From: Apiosordaria backusii
Lineage: Eukaryota; Ascomycota; Sordariomycetes; Sordariales; Lasiosphaeriaceae
NCBI GenBank assembly: GCA_030549205.1
Contig: JAUKTV010000001.1
Coordinates: 744,001-808,000 of the forward strand
Reading direction: 5' to 3'
DNA length: 64,000 nucleotides
Part shown: positions 35,281 to 47,125 of the stretch, in pieces
How positions within the stretch are numbered: the stretch's first letter is position 1
Layout of the letters: each line of letters starts with the position of its first letter
Made by a program: the position numbers and the translations under genes
The notes under the pieces: model-generated
Told to the model about the DNA's origin: nothing
The model's input: only the letters and a program-made list of their open reading frames with translations
Database searches by the model: none

Positions 35281-36420
35281 CTAAGCCTTCGCTACCGCAG
35301 GCAGCTCCTGCTCTTCTAACCCCTTGAACCGTCTATAAAACTTGCGATGAGACTCCAGAAATAAAAACGTGCAGATTGTTTGTCTAAGCCCCGTACAAAT
35401 TAGTTCATGATCTGGAGACAAGAAGGGAAAAAGAAGGTACTTACGGCCCCAGCCTCAAAAAACTCGGCACCCACCCCTTAAACATCCACTTCAGCCCCTC
35501 CTTGGCGTAGATATCCCCCAGAAGATGAGTTATACTCTGATTCCCGTGCGCGGACATGACCCTGGTCTTGATAACATCTATCGGGCTTGTCACCGTCGCT
35601 GCCACCACTCCCGCCAAAAACGAAGAGGTGAAGTGGGTGGCGAGGTTGTCCTCCATTCCCGCTACTCTTAACAGCGTCCGTTTGAAGATATCGTAAGAAG
35701 CTAGCTGGGAGGCGGTCATGGCTGCTGCTCGGAGGGAGTTGGGACCGACGCCACGGAAGAGGGAGCCGACTCCTTCCTCACGGATCATGCGGATTAGACC
35801 GTCACCGGCGTGTTTGTAGTCGCGGCGTTTGTGCTCTGGGAGGGAGGCGTCGTGCTGCATGCGGACGTTGAGGACGTCGGCTGCATTGCCTGCTACTCCG
35901 CCTATTGTTCCCGAGACGGAGGCCATGGCGATGAGCATGGGTAATGAGGGGGCCTTGGGTTTGTCTGTGACGGGGTCGACGGGGGAGCGGGAGGCGAGTT
36001 GGGATTTGAGTTCTTCGTATATCCCGAAGCGGGTTGTCGAATAGGTGATTTGGCGGAGGAGGGAGGCTGATAGCCCAGAGTAGAGGCCTGTGAGGCCGTT
36101 GTTACGGAGGATGTGGAGGAAGGTGCCGGACATGGTGGTGGGCATGGAGCCGGTGCGGGTTTGCAGGCGGACTTTGACTACATTGGGGGGTTAGTATAGG
36201 GAATATGAAAAGGGGGGAAGGGAGTAAACAAACCGAGGTCGAGGGGATGGGTTACGCAGGCGGCCATGCTCGATGCACTACCGCCGAACCAGAAGGGGTA
36301 GTGGATTGGTTTTTGTTTTGGCTGTGATGAGAGGGACATCTTGGGGGCGGTGTTGCTATCCCTCTTGCTGGTTTCCTTCCCGGTGACTACGGGTGTAGGT
36401 ACACTGCTCTTGACCTCCAT
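35281..36420 (-). CDS. DIC1: Mitochondrial dicarboxylate carrier
   Basis: This inner-membrane carrier exchanges malate or succinate for phosphate. Exons read on the minus strand are 36420-36234, 36177-35445 and 35383-35281; introns are GT/AG and the product has 340 residues. Three mitochondrial-carrier repeats are visible: PLDLVKVRLQ, then AADVLNVRMQ, where the usual Pro of the signature is Ala, then PIDVIKTRVM. Repeat-end motifs such as GLYSGLSASLLRQ and SLFRGVGPNSLRAA agree with DIC1 rather than oxaloacetate or phosphate carriers. The N-terminus has about 50 extra polar residues before the first transmembrane helix. The substrate is inferred from the family. Confidence 0.88.
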
Positions 36421-37067
36421 CTTGCCGTCTCTGCGCAACAGTTACACTCGGGGGAAAAGTTGGGGTTGTTGCTATAAGAACATTCCGCGGGCCTCAAAGT
36501 TGTCAATTTCGCCAAAATTTGCGGAATTAGGATTATATGTTATGATTTAAAACATCAAAGTGAATAGCTTCTTCTCGAAGTGAAGTGTAGCTATACCGGC
36601 ATCGGCAGGTTTGCGACTGGAAAGATCGGATCAAGGTATGACGAAAGGCGTCGTCCCAAGAATATTGGCGATAAGAACAGCTGCAGTTCATCCAACAGTG
36701 GGATTTTTTGGTTTATCGGCGTTTTCCACTTTTTGTTGGCTCAATGGCTCCCCACTACGTAATTGATCAATAGGGCCCCTTAATGGCGGGGATTGGTGGG
36801 TATCAACGGGCTGATTATCTTATCTCTTCCCCCTAGCGATATCGGATCAGTCTGGATCCCTTGCCTTTCCGGGCAAAACAAAAAAAAGTTTGACCGCCTT
36901 CGAGTCATAAGAGGGGTCAGGCCACTGAGGGAGACGCCTGCAGCTACTATCTGTGTGACTGAGACTCCATATTTTTGTTTCCGCTTTCTTTCATTGTTTG
37001 GGCTTCTTTGCGGAATTCATCTCGAGTATCTTCATCTTTTTACTTTGCTGCAAATCCAGCCTTCACC
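36421..37067. promoter_or_regulatory. Divergent promoter region DIC1 / ARG1
   Basis: This is 647 b between two divergent start codons. It contains a TGACTC core at 36902-36907, listed separately, which lies closer to ARG1. No gene fits in it. Confidence 0.55.
36902..36907 (-). promoter_or_regulatory. TGACTC core (CPC1/Gcn4 type) upstream of ARG1
   Basis: Read on the minus strand the site is TGACTCG, six of six core positions and one mismatch to the full TGACTCA. It lies 161 b upstream of the ARG1 ATG. Together with the perfect site upstream of ARG8 it supports cross-pathway control of both arginine genes. A six-base match alone is weak. Confidence 0.5.
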
Positions 37068-38786
37068 ATGTCCAAGGGTCGTGTTTGTCTGTAAGTGACC
37101 TCTTCCCATGTCTTGCTGTCTCCCCCGCCAAAAGCTTAACAGTGTGGAAACGCTGGGTGCTAACCCCTGCTTACAGCGCCTACTCTGGAGGTAAGCCATT
37201 CGGTTGCGCAACGGCTTCATTTTGTCTCGTTATGTTTGAGTAAACGCATGACTGGGCTCAATCAAGCTTTCATGTTCGCATGGCGGGCACGTGTAAAAAA
37301 AGCCAATTGGTCTTGCCTCGCCGTGTCCACCGGGAACCTTGTCGGCGTCACTTCGTGCACGGATGTCAAACGGAAAGGGAAGCTGACAAGTGCGGTTGAC
37401 AGGTCTCGACACCTCCACCATCCTCAAGTGGCTCATTCTCGAGGTAGGCAGCTCCTGGCTGTTGCTTTGCCTGCCAACAAGACGTGCTGACAGAGACAAA
37501 ACAGGGTTACACTGTCGTGTGCTTCCTCGCCGCGATTGGCCAGGAGGAGGACTGGGCTGAGGTCGAGAAGAAGGCCCTTGCCCTTGGTGCCGAGCGCATG
37601 GTGATTGAGGATCTCCAGCGTGAGTTCGTCGAGGAGATTGTATTCCGTGCCATCCAGTGCAACGCCATCTATGAGGACCGCTACCTCCTCGGTACCTCCC
37701 TCGCCCGCCCCATCATTGCCCGGGCTCAGGTCCGCGTTGCTGAGCAGTACAACTGCGACATTCTCAGCCACGGCTGCACTGGCAAGGGCGTAAGTGACAA
37801 AATCTACGGATGAGATGGTGATTACCTTGTGCTAACTGGAGTGTGCAGAATGACCAGGTCCGCTTCGAGCTTGCCTTCAAGGCTTGCAACCCCAAGATGA
37901 AGGTCATCGCCCCCTGGAGAATGCCCGAGTTCATCCAGAAGTTCCAGGGCCGTGCCGATCTCCTCAAGTTCGCCGCCGAGAACAACATTCCCGTCTCCTC
38001 CAGCCCCAAGGCTCCCTGGTCCATGGACGACAACCTCGTGCACTGCTCGTACGAGGCAGGTGTCCTTGAGGACCCCGACCACTCTCCTCCCAAGGAGCTC
38101 TGGACCCGTACCGTTGACCCTATCGATGCTCCTGATGTTCCCTACAACTTCACCATCCACTTCGAGAAGGGTATCCCCACCAAGGTTGTCACTCCCGAGG
38201 GCGAGGTTACCGACTCGGTTGCTCTGTTCAAGCTCCTGAACAAGATTGGCCACGACAACGGTGTTGGCAGAATCGATATTGTTGAGAACCGCTTCATCGG
38301 TCTCAAGAGCAGAGGCTGCTACGACACCCCCGGTCTCACCATCGCGTACGTTCTGTGCAATCCGATATGAAATGAGTTATAAATACTGACAATATTTGCA
38401 GCCGCCTGGCTCACTTGGATCTTGAGGGTCTCGTCATGGACGCCAAGGTTCGCAAGCTCCGTGACCAGTTCGTCACCATTGAGTGGTCTCACTGCCTCTA
38501 CAACGGCATGTACTTCTCTCCCGAGCGTGAGTTCCTCGAGAACTCTCTCGTCTACTCCCAGGAGAGCGTTACTGGTGAGGTTCGCATGTCGGTCTACAAG
38601 GGCGCTGCCTATGTCCTTGGCCGCAAGTCGGATGCCAGCAACCTCTACTCCCAGGAGGATGCCTCCATGGACTCCCTTGAGGGCTTCTCACCCATGGACA
38701 CCTCTGGCTTCATTGCCATCCAGGCCATCCGCCTGGAGAAGTACGGCCTCCAGAAGATCAAGGATGGCAAGCCCCTTACCAAGTAA
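37068..38786 (+). CDS. ARG1: Argininosuccinate synthase, six exons
   Basis: The enzyme joins citrulline and aspartate with ATP to make argininosuccinate, the penultimate step of arginine synthesis, in the cytosol. Exons are 37068-37090, 37177-37190, 37403-37443, 37505-37789, 37849-38345 and 38402-38786, giving 414 residues, the normal size. The first three exons (23, 14 and 41 nt) together encode the ATP-binding P-loop region, reading LAYSGGLDTSTILKWLILE over residues 8-26. Other family motifs include HGCTGKGNDQVRFE across the exon 4/5 junction and KSRGCYDTPG. All introns have GT/AG ends. The 14-nt exon is exceptionally small. A TGACTC core lies 161 b upstream. Confidence 0.96.
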
Positions 38787-39134
38787 ATTGTTGAGGGCAG
38801 TGCAAAGTAAACAAAACAAAGAGAGATTCCCCGTCCATGTTGCCTTGTCCCACGTGCTGTGTGATATTAAAAAGTAAATTCCATGTTGAGCTGAGAACCC
38901 TCGAGGCCGCCATGGCATGAATTGGCCAATCAGAAGTTCCCCACAAGAACGTTTCCAGAAGGATGTCATCGTGCAGCATGGACCCCTGTTTTTTGTGGAG
39001 CGCGGGCCACCGTGTCTCGGCGCGCCCCTCGACTGATCTCCAATTTTTGAGCGCTCTGCCGTGGTGGCCGAGCTTCGAGCTGAGCTTTTGTAGCGAGAGG
39101 TCTCCCAACCCCACCATATTTCACCATCACCACC
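38787..39134. other. Intergenic region between ARG1 and MSF1
   Basis: These 348 b hold the ARG1 3' end and the MSF1 promoter. No gene or named element is recognised. Confidence 0.5.
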
Positions 39135-40727
39135 ATGATCGGACCTCGAGGGATGGTTTCTGCCGGCGCCCTCTGGGCCAGGGCTGGCAGCCGGTCTGCA
39201 ATTTCGAGACTTGTACGGCAGAGCAGTCCATTGCGGTCATTACCAGCGACAGCGCCGGCAGTGAGGAGGTGTTGGAGGGCGCAGTACTCGTCCAAGTCAG
39301 GTTAGACAACAGACCAAATACAACCTCTCTACATTTCCTACATCATGGTGTGCTGTGAATAACTGCTGATGTGTATGTCTATGTGAAGAGCTCCCCAAAA
39401 CAGTAACAATAAACTCCCAAACCTACCCCGTCGACCCCGAGTGGTACAACCTCTCCCCCACGATCCTCAACCTCACCTCCCGGAAGCTCCACCTGCAAAA
39501 AGACCACCCTGTGTCAATCACCCGCCAGATCATCGAGTCCGTGTTCCCCTCCCCTACTTTTCTGCCGTACAACAACCTCGATCCGGTGGTGAGCACCCAC
39601 GAGAACTTTGATTCATTGGGTTTTCCCGCCAATCACCCCGGCCGAGCAAAGACGGACACATATTACATCAACTCTACGACTTTGCTACGCACACACACCT
39701 CAGCCCATGAGGCAGAATTGTTCAAAGCTTCAAAATCACCGGGGTATTTGATCTCGGCGGATGTGTACAGGAGGGATGAAATCGACAAGTCGCACTACCC
39801 CGTTTTTCACCAGATGGAGGGGGCAAGGGTGTGGGATAGGACGAAAGTGCCAAAGGGGGATATTGTTGCTGCGGTGGAGAGAGATATCGAGGCGCTACCG
39901 AAACACGACATGAAGGTTGAGGATCCGAACCCAGCTTTTCATGCGGAGAGGAATCCATTACAGTCATCGCACACGGCGGAGGAGGCGGAGGCGGTGGGGA
40001 GGCATTTGAAGAGATCACTGGAATTGATGGTGGCGGAGATTTTTAAACGGGTGAAGGAGTCACATGCTAGGGCGGGGATACAGCAGGATACGGAACCGCT
40101 CAAGGTGAGGTGGGTGGAGGCGTATTTTCCATTTACATCCCCCAGCTGGGAGCTGGAGGTTTGGTACCAGGGGAGTGGCTTGAGATTTTGGGATGCGGGG
40201 TGTCGCAGCAGGATATTCTTAACAATGCTGGGGTGCCAGACCAAATAGGATGGGCGTTTGGGGTTGGGCTGGAGAGGATTGCGATGCTGCTGTTTCAAAT
40301 CCCGGATATTCGGTTGTTTTGGAGCAAGGACGAGAGGTTCCTTTCGCAGTTTGCGGGGGTGGGGGATGATTTGGGGAAACTCAAACCGTTTGTGGGGTTT
40401 AGCAAGCATCCGGCTTGTTATAAGGATGTTAGCTTTTGGCTGCCGGGGCATAGCAAGGAGAGTGCAGCGGGAGGGAATGATAAGGGACAGAGGGAGGGGT
40501 GGCATGAGAATGACTTGATGGAGGTGGTGAGGGATGTTTGCGGGGATGTGGTGGAGGATGTGGTGCTGATGGATAGCTTTGAGCATCCGAAGACGAGGAG
40601 GAGGAGTGTTTGCTATAGGGTGAATTACAGGAGCTTGGAGAAGACGCTGACGAATGATGAGGCGAATGGGTTGCATGAGGGGTTGAAGAGGGAGATGGTG
40701 GGGAGGTTGGGGGTCGAGATCAGGTGA
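39135..40727 (+). CDS. MSF1: Mitochondrial phenylalanyl-tRNA synthetase (apparent 1-nt frameshift)
   Basis: This monomeric class II synthetase charges mitochondrial tRNA-Phe. Exon 1 (39135-39300) encodes an Arg/Ser/Ala-rich presequence ending SSK. An 88-b intron follows, and exon 2 starts at 39389. Motif 2 is visible as FHQMEGARVW, motif 3 as GWAFGVGLERIAML, and the C-terminal FDX-ACB anticodon-binding domain starts at GFSKHPACYKDVSFWLP. The frame breaks at 40170-40173. Upstream reads YFPFTSPSWELEVWYQG and downstream reads EWLEILGCGV, which are adjacent in the family. One extra G in the G4 run restores a 501-residue protein. No intron can rejoin the two. I favour an assembly error; a dead mitochondrial synthetase would be costly unless another copy exists. 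Confidence 0.9.
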
Positions 40728-42963
40728 GGGCATCGATATCATGATCAAAACCACAGATGAGGTTGGTGATGTTTTGGAAGGGGGGGTGGCTTTGGTGTTG
40801 AGGTGTTGTGCTGATCTCAAGAGACTTGAGAGGGTTTCTGTGGGTGTGCTAAGCCACCCGGACGCTCGGGTACCGGTCACGCACCAAACACTTTGCAGCA
40901 AAACGTGGGGAAGGGGGAAGGGGACGGGAAAAAAAGGTCATGCATATGCAACCATGGTGTTACCTAACCTCTCCTACTCAAATGGGTGTGTGTATGTATG
41001 ATCAAAAAGCATCTGGTAGAAACCAGAAACCGGACGATATCGATCCGTGGGAGACATTGCTACCTTACAATGCAGTGGTGGTAAGAGCGTGTGTAAGTTA
41101 AGTCTAGCCCAGTTCCCTAATCCGGGGCAGTGCAACGTGGGTTCTCTGCGACCTTACTACTGTGGAGACTTGTTTCCAGGAGTTCAGGTTGAGTGGGCTG
41201 TCTTGGCTGTTTGTTATCCTCGGCATCACCTGCCTTTTGGGAGAATATGGTGATCCTGATGGATGGTGGGATTTCCCCAGGGCGTTTGTTGTCCTTGGCA
41301 ACTTGGAGTTGAAGATGGCCGGCAAGGTGAGGTGAGCTGTGACATGGTCCTGGCTCTTGGATGGCTAGTGAAGACATAGCTCATGGTGACGAAGCAATGA
41401 GTTGTCCAACTGCCTAAGCCAGATTCGTTTGGTGACAGACGTTCGTTCAATTTACACGTATGCATGCGTATGTAGAAGTTTTGTAGAATCTTGGGGGCTG
41501 GAAATCACACGTGGAAGACTGACAAACTGCGCCTTTGGTTTGCAGTGCTGGCTGGATGATCACCCACCGCATCGATGATCGGCGCATTGAGCCTCTTACG
41601 CAAGTCTGTCTTGGGTCGTGGTTGTTGTTGGCAGTGTGGTAAGCTTACGAGTCGACACGACAGATTCCTAGATCAACATAGGATTAGGTTTGATAGCTAG
41701 ATAGGATGGGATATCCGTCCATGAACAAGCTTTGTGCCTTGCTTCCTTCCTGGGTTTCTCGTAGGGATGAACACCTCGTGTCAGCGGTGTTTGTTGGTGT
41801 TGTATCAAAGCATGTTCCCAGACAAACAAAACAGGAAAGTAAAGCCAGGCTTGGTTGGCATGGCTGTTTATTATCCATTTCTCACATGTTTCTCGGTCAT
41901 GGATATGGCAAGAGTCATGACAGAGAAGACGGTGTAAACGACATCGCTGATGTTGGCGAGGTGGCGTGAGCCGGGCTGAGCAAGACCATGAGAACACAGA
42001 GGGTTGCGGGGGGAAATGATCAAATGCCTCGCTCAGATGAAAAAGCGCCGTGTGTTGGTGTTTTCGAAACCCCGTGGGCAAAATTGTTACTGTGAGTTAA
42101 GGGGGCAGTGATGGTGGTGAGCGTTCTGGAATCTACAGGAAACCCGAACCGCCTCGCCGTAGCAGGTTTTAAGTTCTAGGTTGTAACAGCACCGAAAATC
42201 AGACACGCGGGATCGGGAAACTGAATGAGTGGAAAATGCGATGCGATGGGAGTGGGCGGACGTCCCGATGGGCCCGAAACCTGCCAGAGTGCCAGAGATC
42301 TGGAAGAGTGTCCATGTGCCGTTGTGGCTGTGCAAGCCGCAGAGGTTCAGAGAACTGTTGAGAGCTGCCGGACTAGGAGGATAGTGGCAAGGAAATGAAT
42401 GCTGCAGAGATTTTTGATTGTAATGAATTAGTGGCAACTGGGATGACCATGCAAATATTGATGTTAGTACGAAGTCATTGTGAGGCTTTGCATCGTGGGT
42501 TCAAAGTAGCGAGAGGCAACATGCCCAAGTGTGCGCGATCCAAAGCCACGGCGTACGGAGGCCCGGTGGGCATAGGCGGGTCACCGCTGGTCCCAATCTC
42601 CAGTTCGGCGGCTGAGCCATCCAACCGGGGGGCTTCTGACGGCGGCATTGCTGCTCCCCAGACACGCCAGCCCAGGGCCCGTGATCTCTTCCGTCTGAAG
42701 GTGGCTGTCTTTGTTTCACTGTCAATTCACACGAATATAAATCCCCGGCGCCACCCACCTGCCGCTTTGGTCGCTCAATCTGCATCAAATCTCTGCATCT
42801 CTGCTTGCCACTCCACTACTTGCATCACCTACCTTACATCACTGCGGTACATAAGCTCGGCCTCGCAACTAACTTCCGCCCCCGCACTTTACCTCAACAC
42901 AACCAACATCAACATTAACATCACATCTTTACCAAACAAAACAACAACACAACCACAATCACA
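40728..42963. other. Non-genic stretch upstream of calcipressin
   Basis: No gene is recognised in these 2.2 kb. The last 250 b are C/A-rich and likely form the calcipressin leader. A long frame starting at 42395 runs through this leader into the gene in another frame and is not considered real. Confidence 0.5.
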
Positions 42964-43899
42964 ATGCCTTCAATTCAGATACCCCAAGAATCCGACCTCC
43001 AGTTCCGGAATTCACCCACCGCCATGCCCTCCTCCCCAGACGGCCTCCTCCCCTCCCCAAACAGCATGTCCAGCTCCCCACGATCCGGCCGCTCCCGGGG
43101 CGCCTCCCTCAACCTCAAGCTTGACCTCTCCAACCTCCCACCCCTGGAGAAGCCCACCACACCCACCAACACCCTCCTCATCACCGACCTAGATGCCGAC
43201 TGCTTCCGCCCCGCGAACCTCGCCGTCATCAAAGACGCCCTTAACAAGACCGCCCCCGTCCGCCACTTCTCCCCGCTCAAGTTCGCCTCCCGCATCCAAG
43301 TCGTCTTTTCGACTGAGCAAGAAGCCATCGCCGTCCGGCGGGAGTGGGACGAGAGGGAGGTCATGGGAAAGCCCTGCCGCGTCTGCTTCGGCATGCAGAT
43401 CAACCTCGAGACCATCAACAACAAGGAGGATCAGCACCTCGCCTTGCCCGACGCCGGGAGGTTGTTTTTCATTTCTCCCCCTCCGTCCCCGCCCCACGGC
43501 TGGGAGTCGAGAACAGAAGATGCGCCGAATACGATGGTGCACGCGGAGGACTTGGCGGATGCGCTGGCGAAGCTGAGGCACTCGAATGATCCGACTAGCG
43601 GGATGAATATCAACCAGAGGGGGGATATCAGCCCGGTTAGCCCTACGCAACAAGGGGGACAGCAACAGCAGCAGCAGAGGACGAAGAGGAGCAGGAGCTC
43701 GACGCTGATTTTCCAGCCGCAGCCGGTGGTGATGGGGGCAGATAGCCCGAATCTGCCGTGCGTGACGGTGGATGATATGACGGATGAGGGACTGGAGGAG
43801 GATGGGGATGTGATGGATATCAGCCCGGTGAATATTACGGCGCCGAAGCCGATTATGGCGCATACTGCTAGGCCGCCGGTTGAGTTGATGGAGCATTGA
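42964..43899 (+). CDS. RCN1: Calcipressin (regulator of calcineurin)
   Basis: The 311-residue product is a regulator of the Ca/calmodulin phosphatase calcineurin. After a Ser/Pro-rich N-terminus, residues about 60-150 form the RRM-like calcipressin fold, starting TNTLLITDLDADCF. The calcineurin-binding Ser/Pro signature follows at residues about 176-183 as FFISPPPSPP, containing the conserved phosphorylatable serines. The C-terminus has a Gln-rich run (GGQQQQQQ, about 235-242), a basic cluster and an acidic segment. No intron is needed and the ATG at 42964 is preceded by a CACA-rich leader. Confidence 0.93.
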   Translation: MPSIQIPQESDLQFRNSPTAMPSSPDGLLPSPNSMSSSPRSGRSRGASLNLKLDLSNLPPLEKPTTPTNTLLITDLDADCFRPANLAVIKDALNKTAPVRHFSPLKFASRIQVVFSTEQEAIAVRREWDEREVMGKPCRVCFGMQINLETINNKEDQHLALPDAGRLFFISPPPSPPHGWESRTEDAPNTMVHAEDLADALAKLRHSNDPTSGMNINQRGDISPVSPTQQGGQQQQQQRTKRSRSSTLIFQPQPVVMGADSPNLPCVTVDDMTDEGLEEDGDVMDISPVNITAPKPIMAHTARPPVELMEH

Positions 43900-44563
43900 T
43901 TTGGCGATCTTGGGTTTTTTTTTCATGATCAATGGCGTTTCCATGGAAAACGGGGTTTGGTGTGGCTGGCGTTAGGGGCACTTTACATGCATACATGCAT
44001 TTCTTTTCCTCCTTAGTATCACATCACGGGAGCAGCATTGTTTTGGGAGCATTTGTTGTCGGGTGCAAAGGAGATTAGAGGGGGTTGGGGGGTGTCTTTT
44101 GCGGTTGTGTTCTTTCTTTGTCTTTACTCTCTCTCGGGCTCAAGTCTCAGGCGGGAGGGAGATGTGTATCAGCATGAGAACAGTACACTGTAGTAAAAGT
44201 AATTGTGCATAGTTTGACTCTTCTTGGTCTTGATATCTTGTGAAAGTGTGCGGTCTGTCTAGTGGTTCCCATATGTGTATGTGTGTACGTTGTCTGCTAG
44301 GTGTGCGTAACATGGAAAGCAAGCCTCTATTTTGTACATGTGTTTTTCAAGCCTCCCGAGACTTTTAGGTCAGTGATATATCCAACGCCAGTGTGTCACC
44401 AAGACAATGTCTTTGGTGTGCTTGTTCTTGTTCTTCTTTTTTCTCCTTGATTGGGCTCCGGATATCAGCGGTTCCAGCCCGCCGTACGGTACCCAAAACT
44501 TCGGGTTTCGCCAGCAGCTTACGGAGTACGCAGCCCACTCCTGGTACTTCTGTCCAACAGTCC
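43900..44563. other. Convergent 3' region between RCN1 and the DUF2236 gene
   Basis: Two genes converge here over 664 b. A T9 run follows the calcipressin stop. No gene is recognised. Confidence 0.5.
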
Positions 44564-46122
44564 TTATTGTATCACCATCCTCACCACACCCTTACACACC
44601 ATCCTCGCGCTCAACCACCCAACCCACCCCGCCAATGTCAACAGCAGCACAGCAGCCATCAGATTCCTCCACTCCGTCCACCGGTTCCTGAACCCGTCCC
44701 TTTTTTTCCCCTCAACAACCCCCTTTTCATCCCCCATCCCATTGCTGTCGTTGTGTAATTGCTTCCAGCTGGGTACATACCTAAACTCAAACCCCGCCTC
44801 CCTCCCCCCCGATTCTTTCACCGTCACCTCCCTCAGCACCTTTTTCAGCCTCTCCACCTGCGTCTCCTCCCATTTTCTGGGAAGCAACCACTTTTTAGCG
44901 TAACTCACCCCCATAAAATACCCGCACTGGCCCCCCACCAACAAAAGATAATACCACTTTGGTCGTTCAATCCCCAGCGCCGTGGCCAGCTCCGGCCCAT
45001 TAAGCCACCACCCCTCCGCTTTTAAAAACTCCACACTCGCATAAGTAGGTGGGGTGAGAGCCAGGGAATTGAGCATATTCTGCCCGAGCTGCTTGGAGAT
45101 CGGGGAAGGGTGGATTTCAGAAACGATGAGGGACTCGAGCCAGGTTTTGGCAGTGGTGAGGGATTCGAATGGCGCAGTGGGGGTGCCGAGGAGGTGGGCT
45201 ACGTACCGCCATAGGGCGAGGTAGTCTTCCTTTTCCTGATTTGACAACCAAATGCCCTGCCTGGGGAAACCGATGAAGAGGAGCATGGTGGAGAAGGCGG
45301 TGATGGTGCCGATGGAGTCGAGGTCGTTGCAGGGGATGCCGTTTTCCCTGATATCAAACCACCCTTCCTTCTCCCCTGCCATGGTGAGGATCTTGCGGCG
45401 GACGGAGGCGTGGAGGAGGCGGACTTTGACTGTGCTGATGAAGCCGCGGCCGGTGGGGGGGGTGATGTCGTCAATGGAGGAGGTGATGTCGAGGACGTGC
45501 TGGAAGGTTTCCAAGAGGCGGCGGCGGGCGAAGCGGAGGGAGAAGCCGCCGGTGAGGGAGAGGGCGGCGGAGATGCGGTGGGAGCCGAAGCCACCGAGGA
45601 GGGCTTGGAAGGTGAGGCCTACTATGGAGGGGCCGAGGTAGCGGTAGAAGATCTTTTGGCCGGAGGCGATTTGGGACCAATTGACCCAGGGGGGGTGGTG
45701 GTTAGTTGGGACCATAAGGGGGAGAGGATCGGGTCGGAGGGGGCGTGGGTTTGGAGGAGGGAGAAGAGGTGGGCGGATTTGGAGTGAGGGCATTCCGAGG
45801 GTGGGCTGGTGGTGGGTGTTGAAGTTGGGGATGAGGTTGAATCCGAGTAGGGTGGTGAGACTGGGTTTGAATCTGAGGTTGAGGTTGGTGGTGAGAGCGA
45901 GTCTGAATATGGTGGTGGTGATTCTGAGTGTGGTGATGTCTTTGGAGCCCGAGACTGAGCGGCTAGCTCGTCTAACCTGTCCAGAGCTTTCGAGGCAAGC
46001 TCATCGTAGGTGTAAATCAGGGGCTTGAGCTGCTCTGGTGTGTAGTGATCTGAAGTCCACTCAAACTCATAGTCCCAGGCATTCACACGTCTCCCGGGCT
46101 TGAGAATATAAGGGGGCGGCAT
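44564..46122 (-). CDS. mpaB/DUF2236 oxygenase-like membrane protein (apparent 1-nt frameshift)
   Basis: The product belongs to the DUF2236 superfamily, which includes latex-clearing rubber oxygenases and the ER-bound MpaB enzymes that cleave prenyl side chains with haem. The N-terminal 142 residues end SDPILSPLWSQLTTTPP. The rest, in another frame, starts WVNWSQIASGQKIFYRY and includes RRRLLETFQHVLDIT, the probable haem-ligand region RLLHASVRRKIL, and NDLDSIGTITAFS. The C-terminus has one strong membrane segment (MAAVLLLTLAGWVGWL). The two parts meet at a run of seven G on the plus strand (45689-45695). Eight would give one 519-residue protein. Pro/Ser-rich low complexity precedes the break (about residues 60-115). 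Substrate is unknown, and there are no biosynthetic neighbours that would suggest one. Confidence 0.85.
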
Positions 46123-47125
46123 GTTGAATCAGGAAGGTGAGACTGAGCAATACCAATGATGTGGTCTGGAGGATGAGTTCCAATTCCTTGGGTCCGCCTA
46201 ACGGGCATAGGATGGATTAATATATCTATCCCAGACATCTGAGAACTTCTTGGGCGTATATATTTGTGCCTTCAAATAATGTGACTCCCACTCGTAATTC
46301 GTACTTGCAAGACAGACACCTCTGTTTGCCCACGGTTCGGGATCAGCAGCTGGTTCAGTCCGAGAATACCTGTTTGGTTGCACCAACGAGAGGCGTGGAG
46401 GGGATACAGAATCTAGGATACAACGTTCATCGCGAATCACAATCTTCTCTCTATTTTGCCGAAGCGGCGTGCACTTACAGAGCTAACCCTGGTAGGAAGA
46501 AGGATCTGTGAGGTCCCCGATCATTCATGACGTGTGGTGCATGCTATTCGCCACAGGGTTACAACATCCCATACTGTACCGTGTGCGGGACTGGTGATAG
46601 CACGGAACACATTAGGGTACCGGATATTCACATGTACGGCTTCGGCAGGAGATCCAGGGGCATGGCTGGCCGAGAGCAATATATCCATGACTGACACTCG
46701 ATGAGTCGATGCGGCCAAGGCGGCTCGGACTCGGACGTGTCCGTTCTTGGGCACTCTCTTGCAATGTACGAGGCCAACGTGGTTGGTTGGCGATTAGATG
46801 GCATTCTGCGCCTCTCACCATCTGGAAATCCCATCAGACCGAAAGGGATGTCGTTGGGCGAGGTAGGACAGGAATCGGGCTGAATCTGAACTCGGCAGGC
46901 GGTCGACTGGGTGGGGCTGTGGCTGTAAGCACTGACCACGGTCGCTGATAGCGATAGCAACGGTCCATGCGATAAACCCAGCGCGAACCCTTGTTTGTCC
47001 TAGAAATTTTTTGGACAAGCCGAGTCCAACACTGAAGTCAACAACCAACAACTGCACCGCCAACTCCTAGGTACCCAACCTTTTCTTTTCGTCAACCGGT
47101 TCCCGCGGAGCTCCAAACCTCTACG
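46123..47125. other. Intergenic region between divergent DUF2236 gene and RRG9
   Basis: This 1-kb segment lies between two divergent genes and must hold both promoters. A minus-strand open frame at 46198-46440 (80 residues) is unassigned. Its tail (YTPKKFSDVWDRY) only faintly resembles the start of the neighbouring protein. Confidence 0.45.

Noticed and set aside
42395..43192. 265-residue open frame running into the calcipressin gene
   Set aside because: It overlaps the calcipressin start in another frame, is Ser/Thr/Pro-rich and has no motif. Most of it is leader sequence.
46198..46440. 80-residue minus-strand frame upstream of the DUF2236 gene
   Set aside because: The faint similarity of its tail to the neighbour's N-terminus is too weak to call a duplicated exon or gene.
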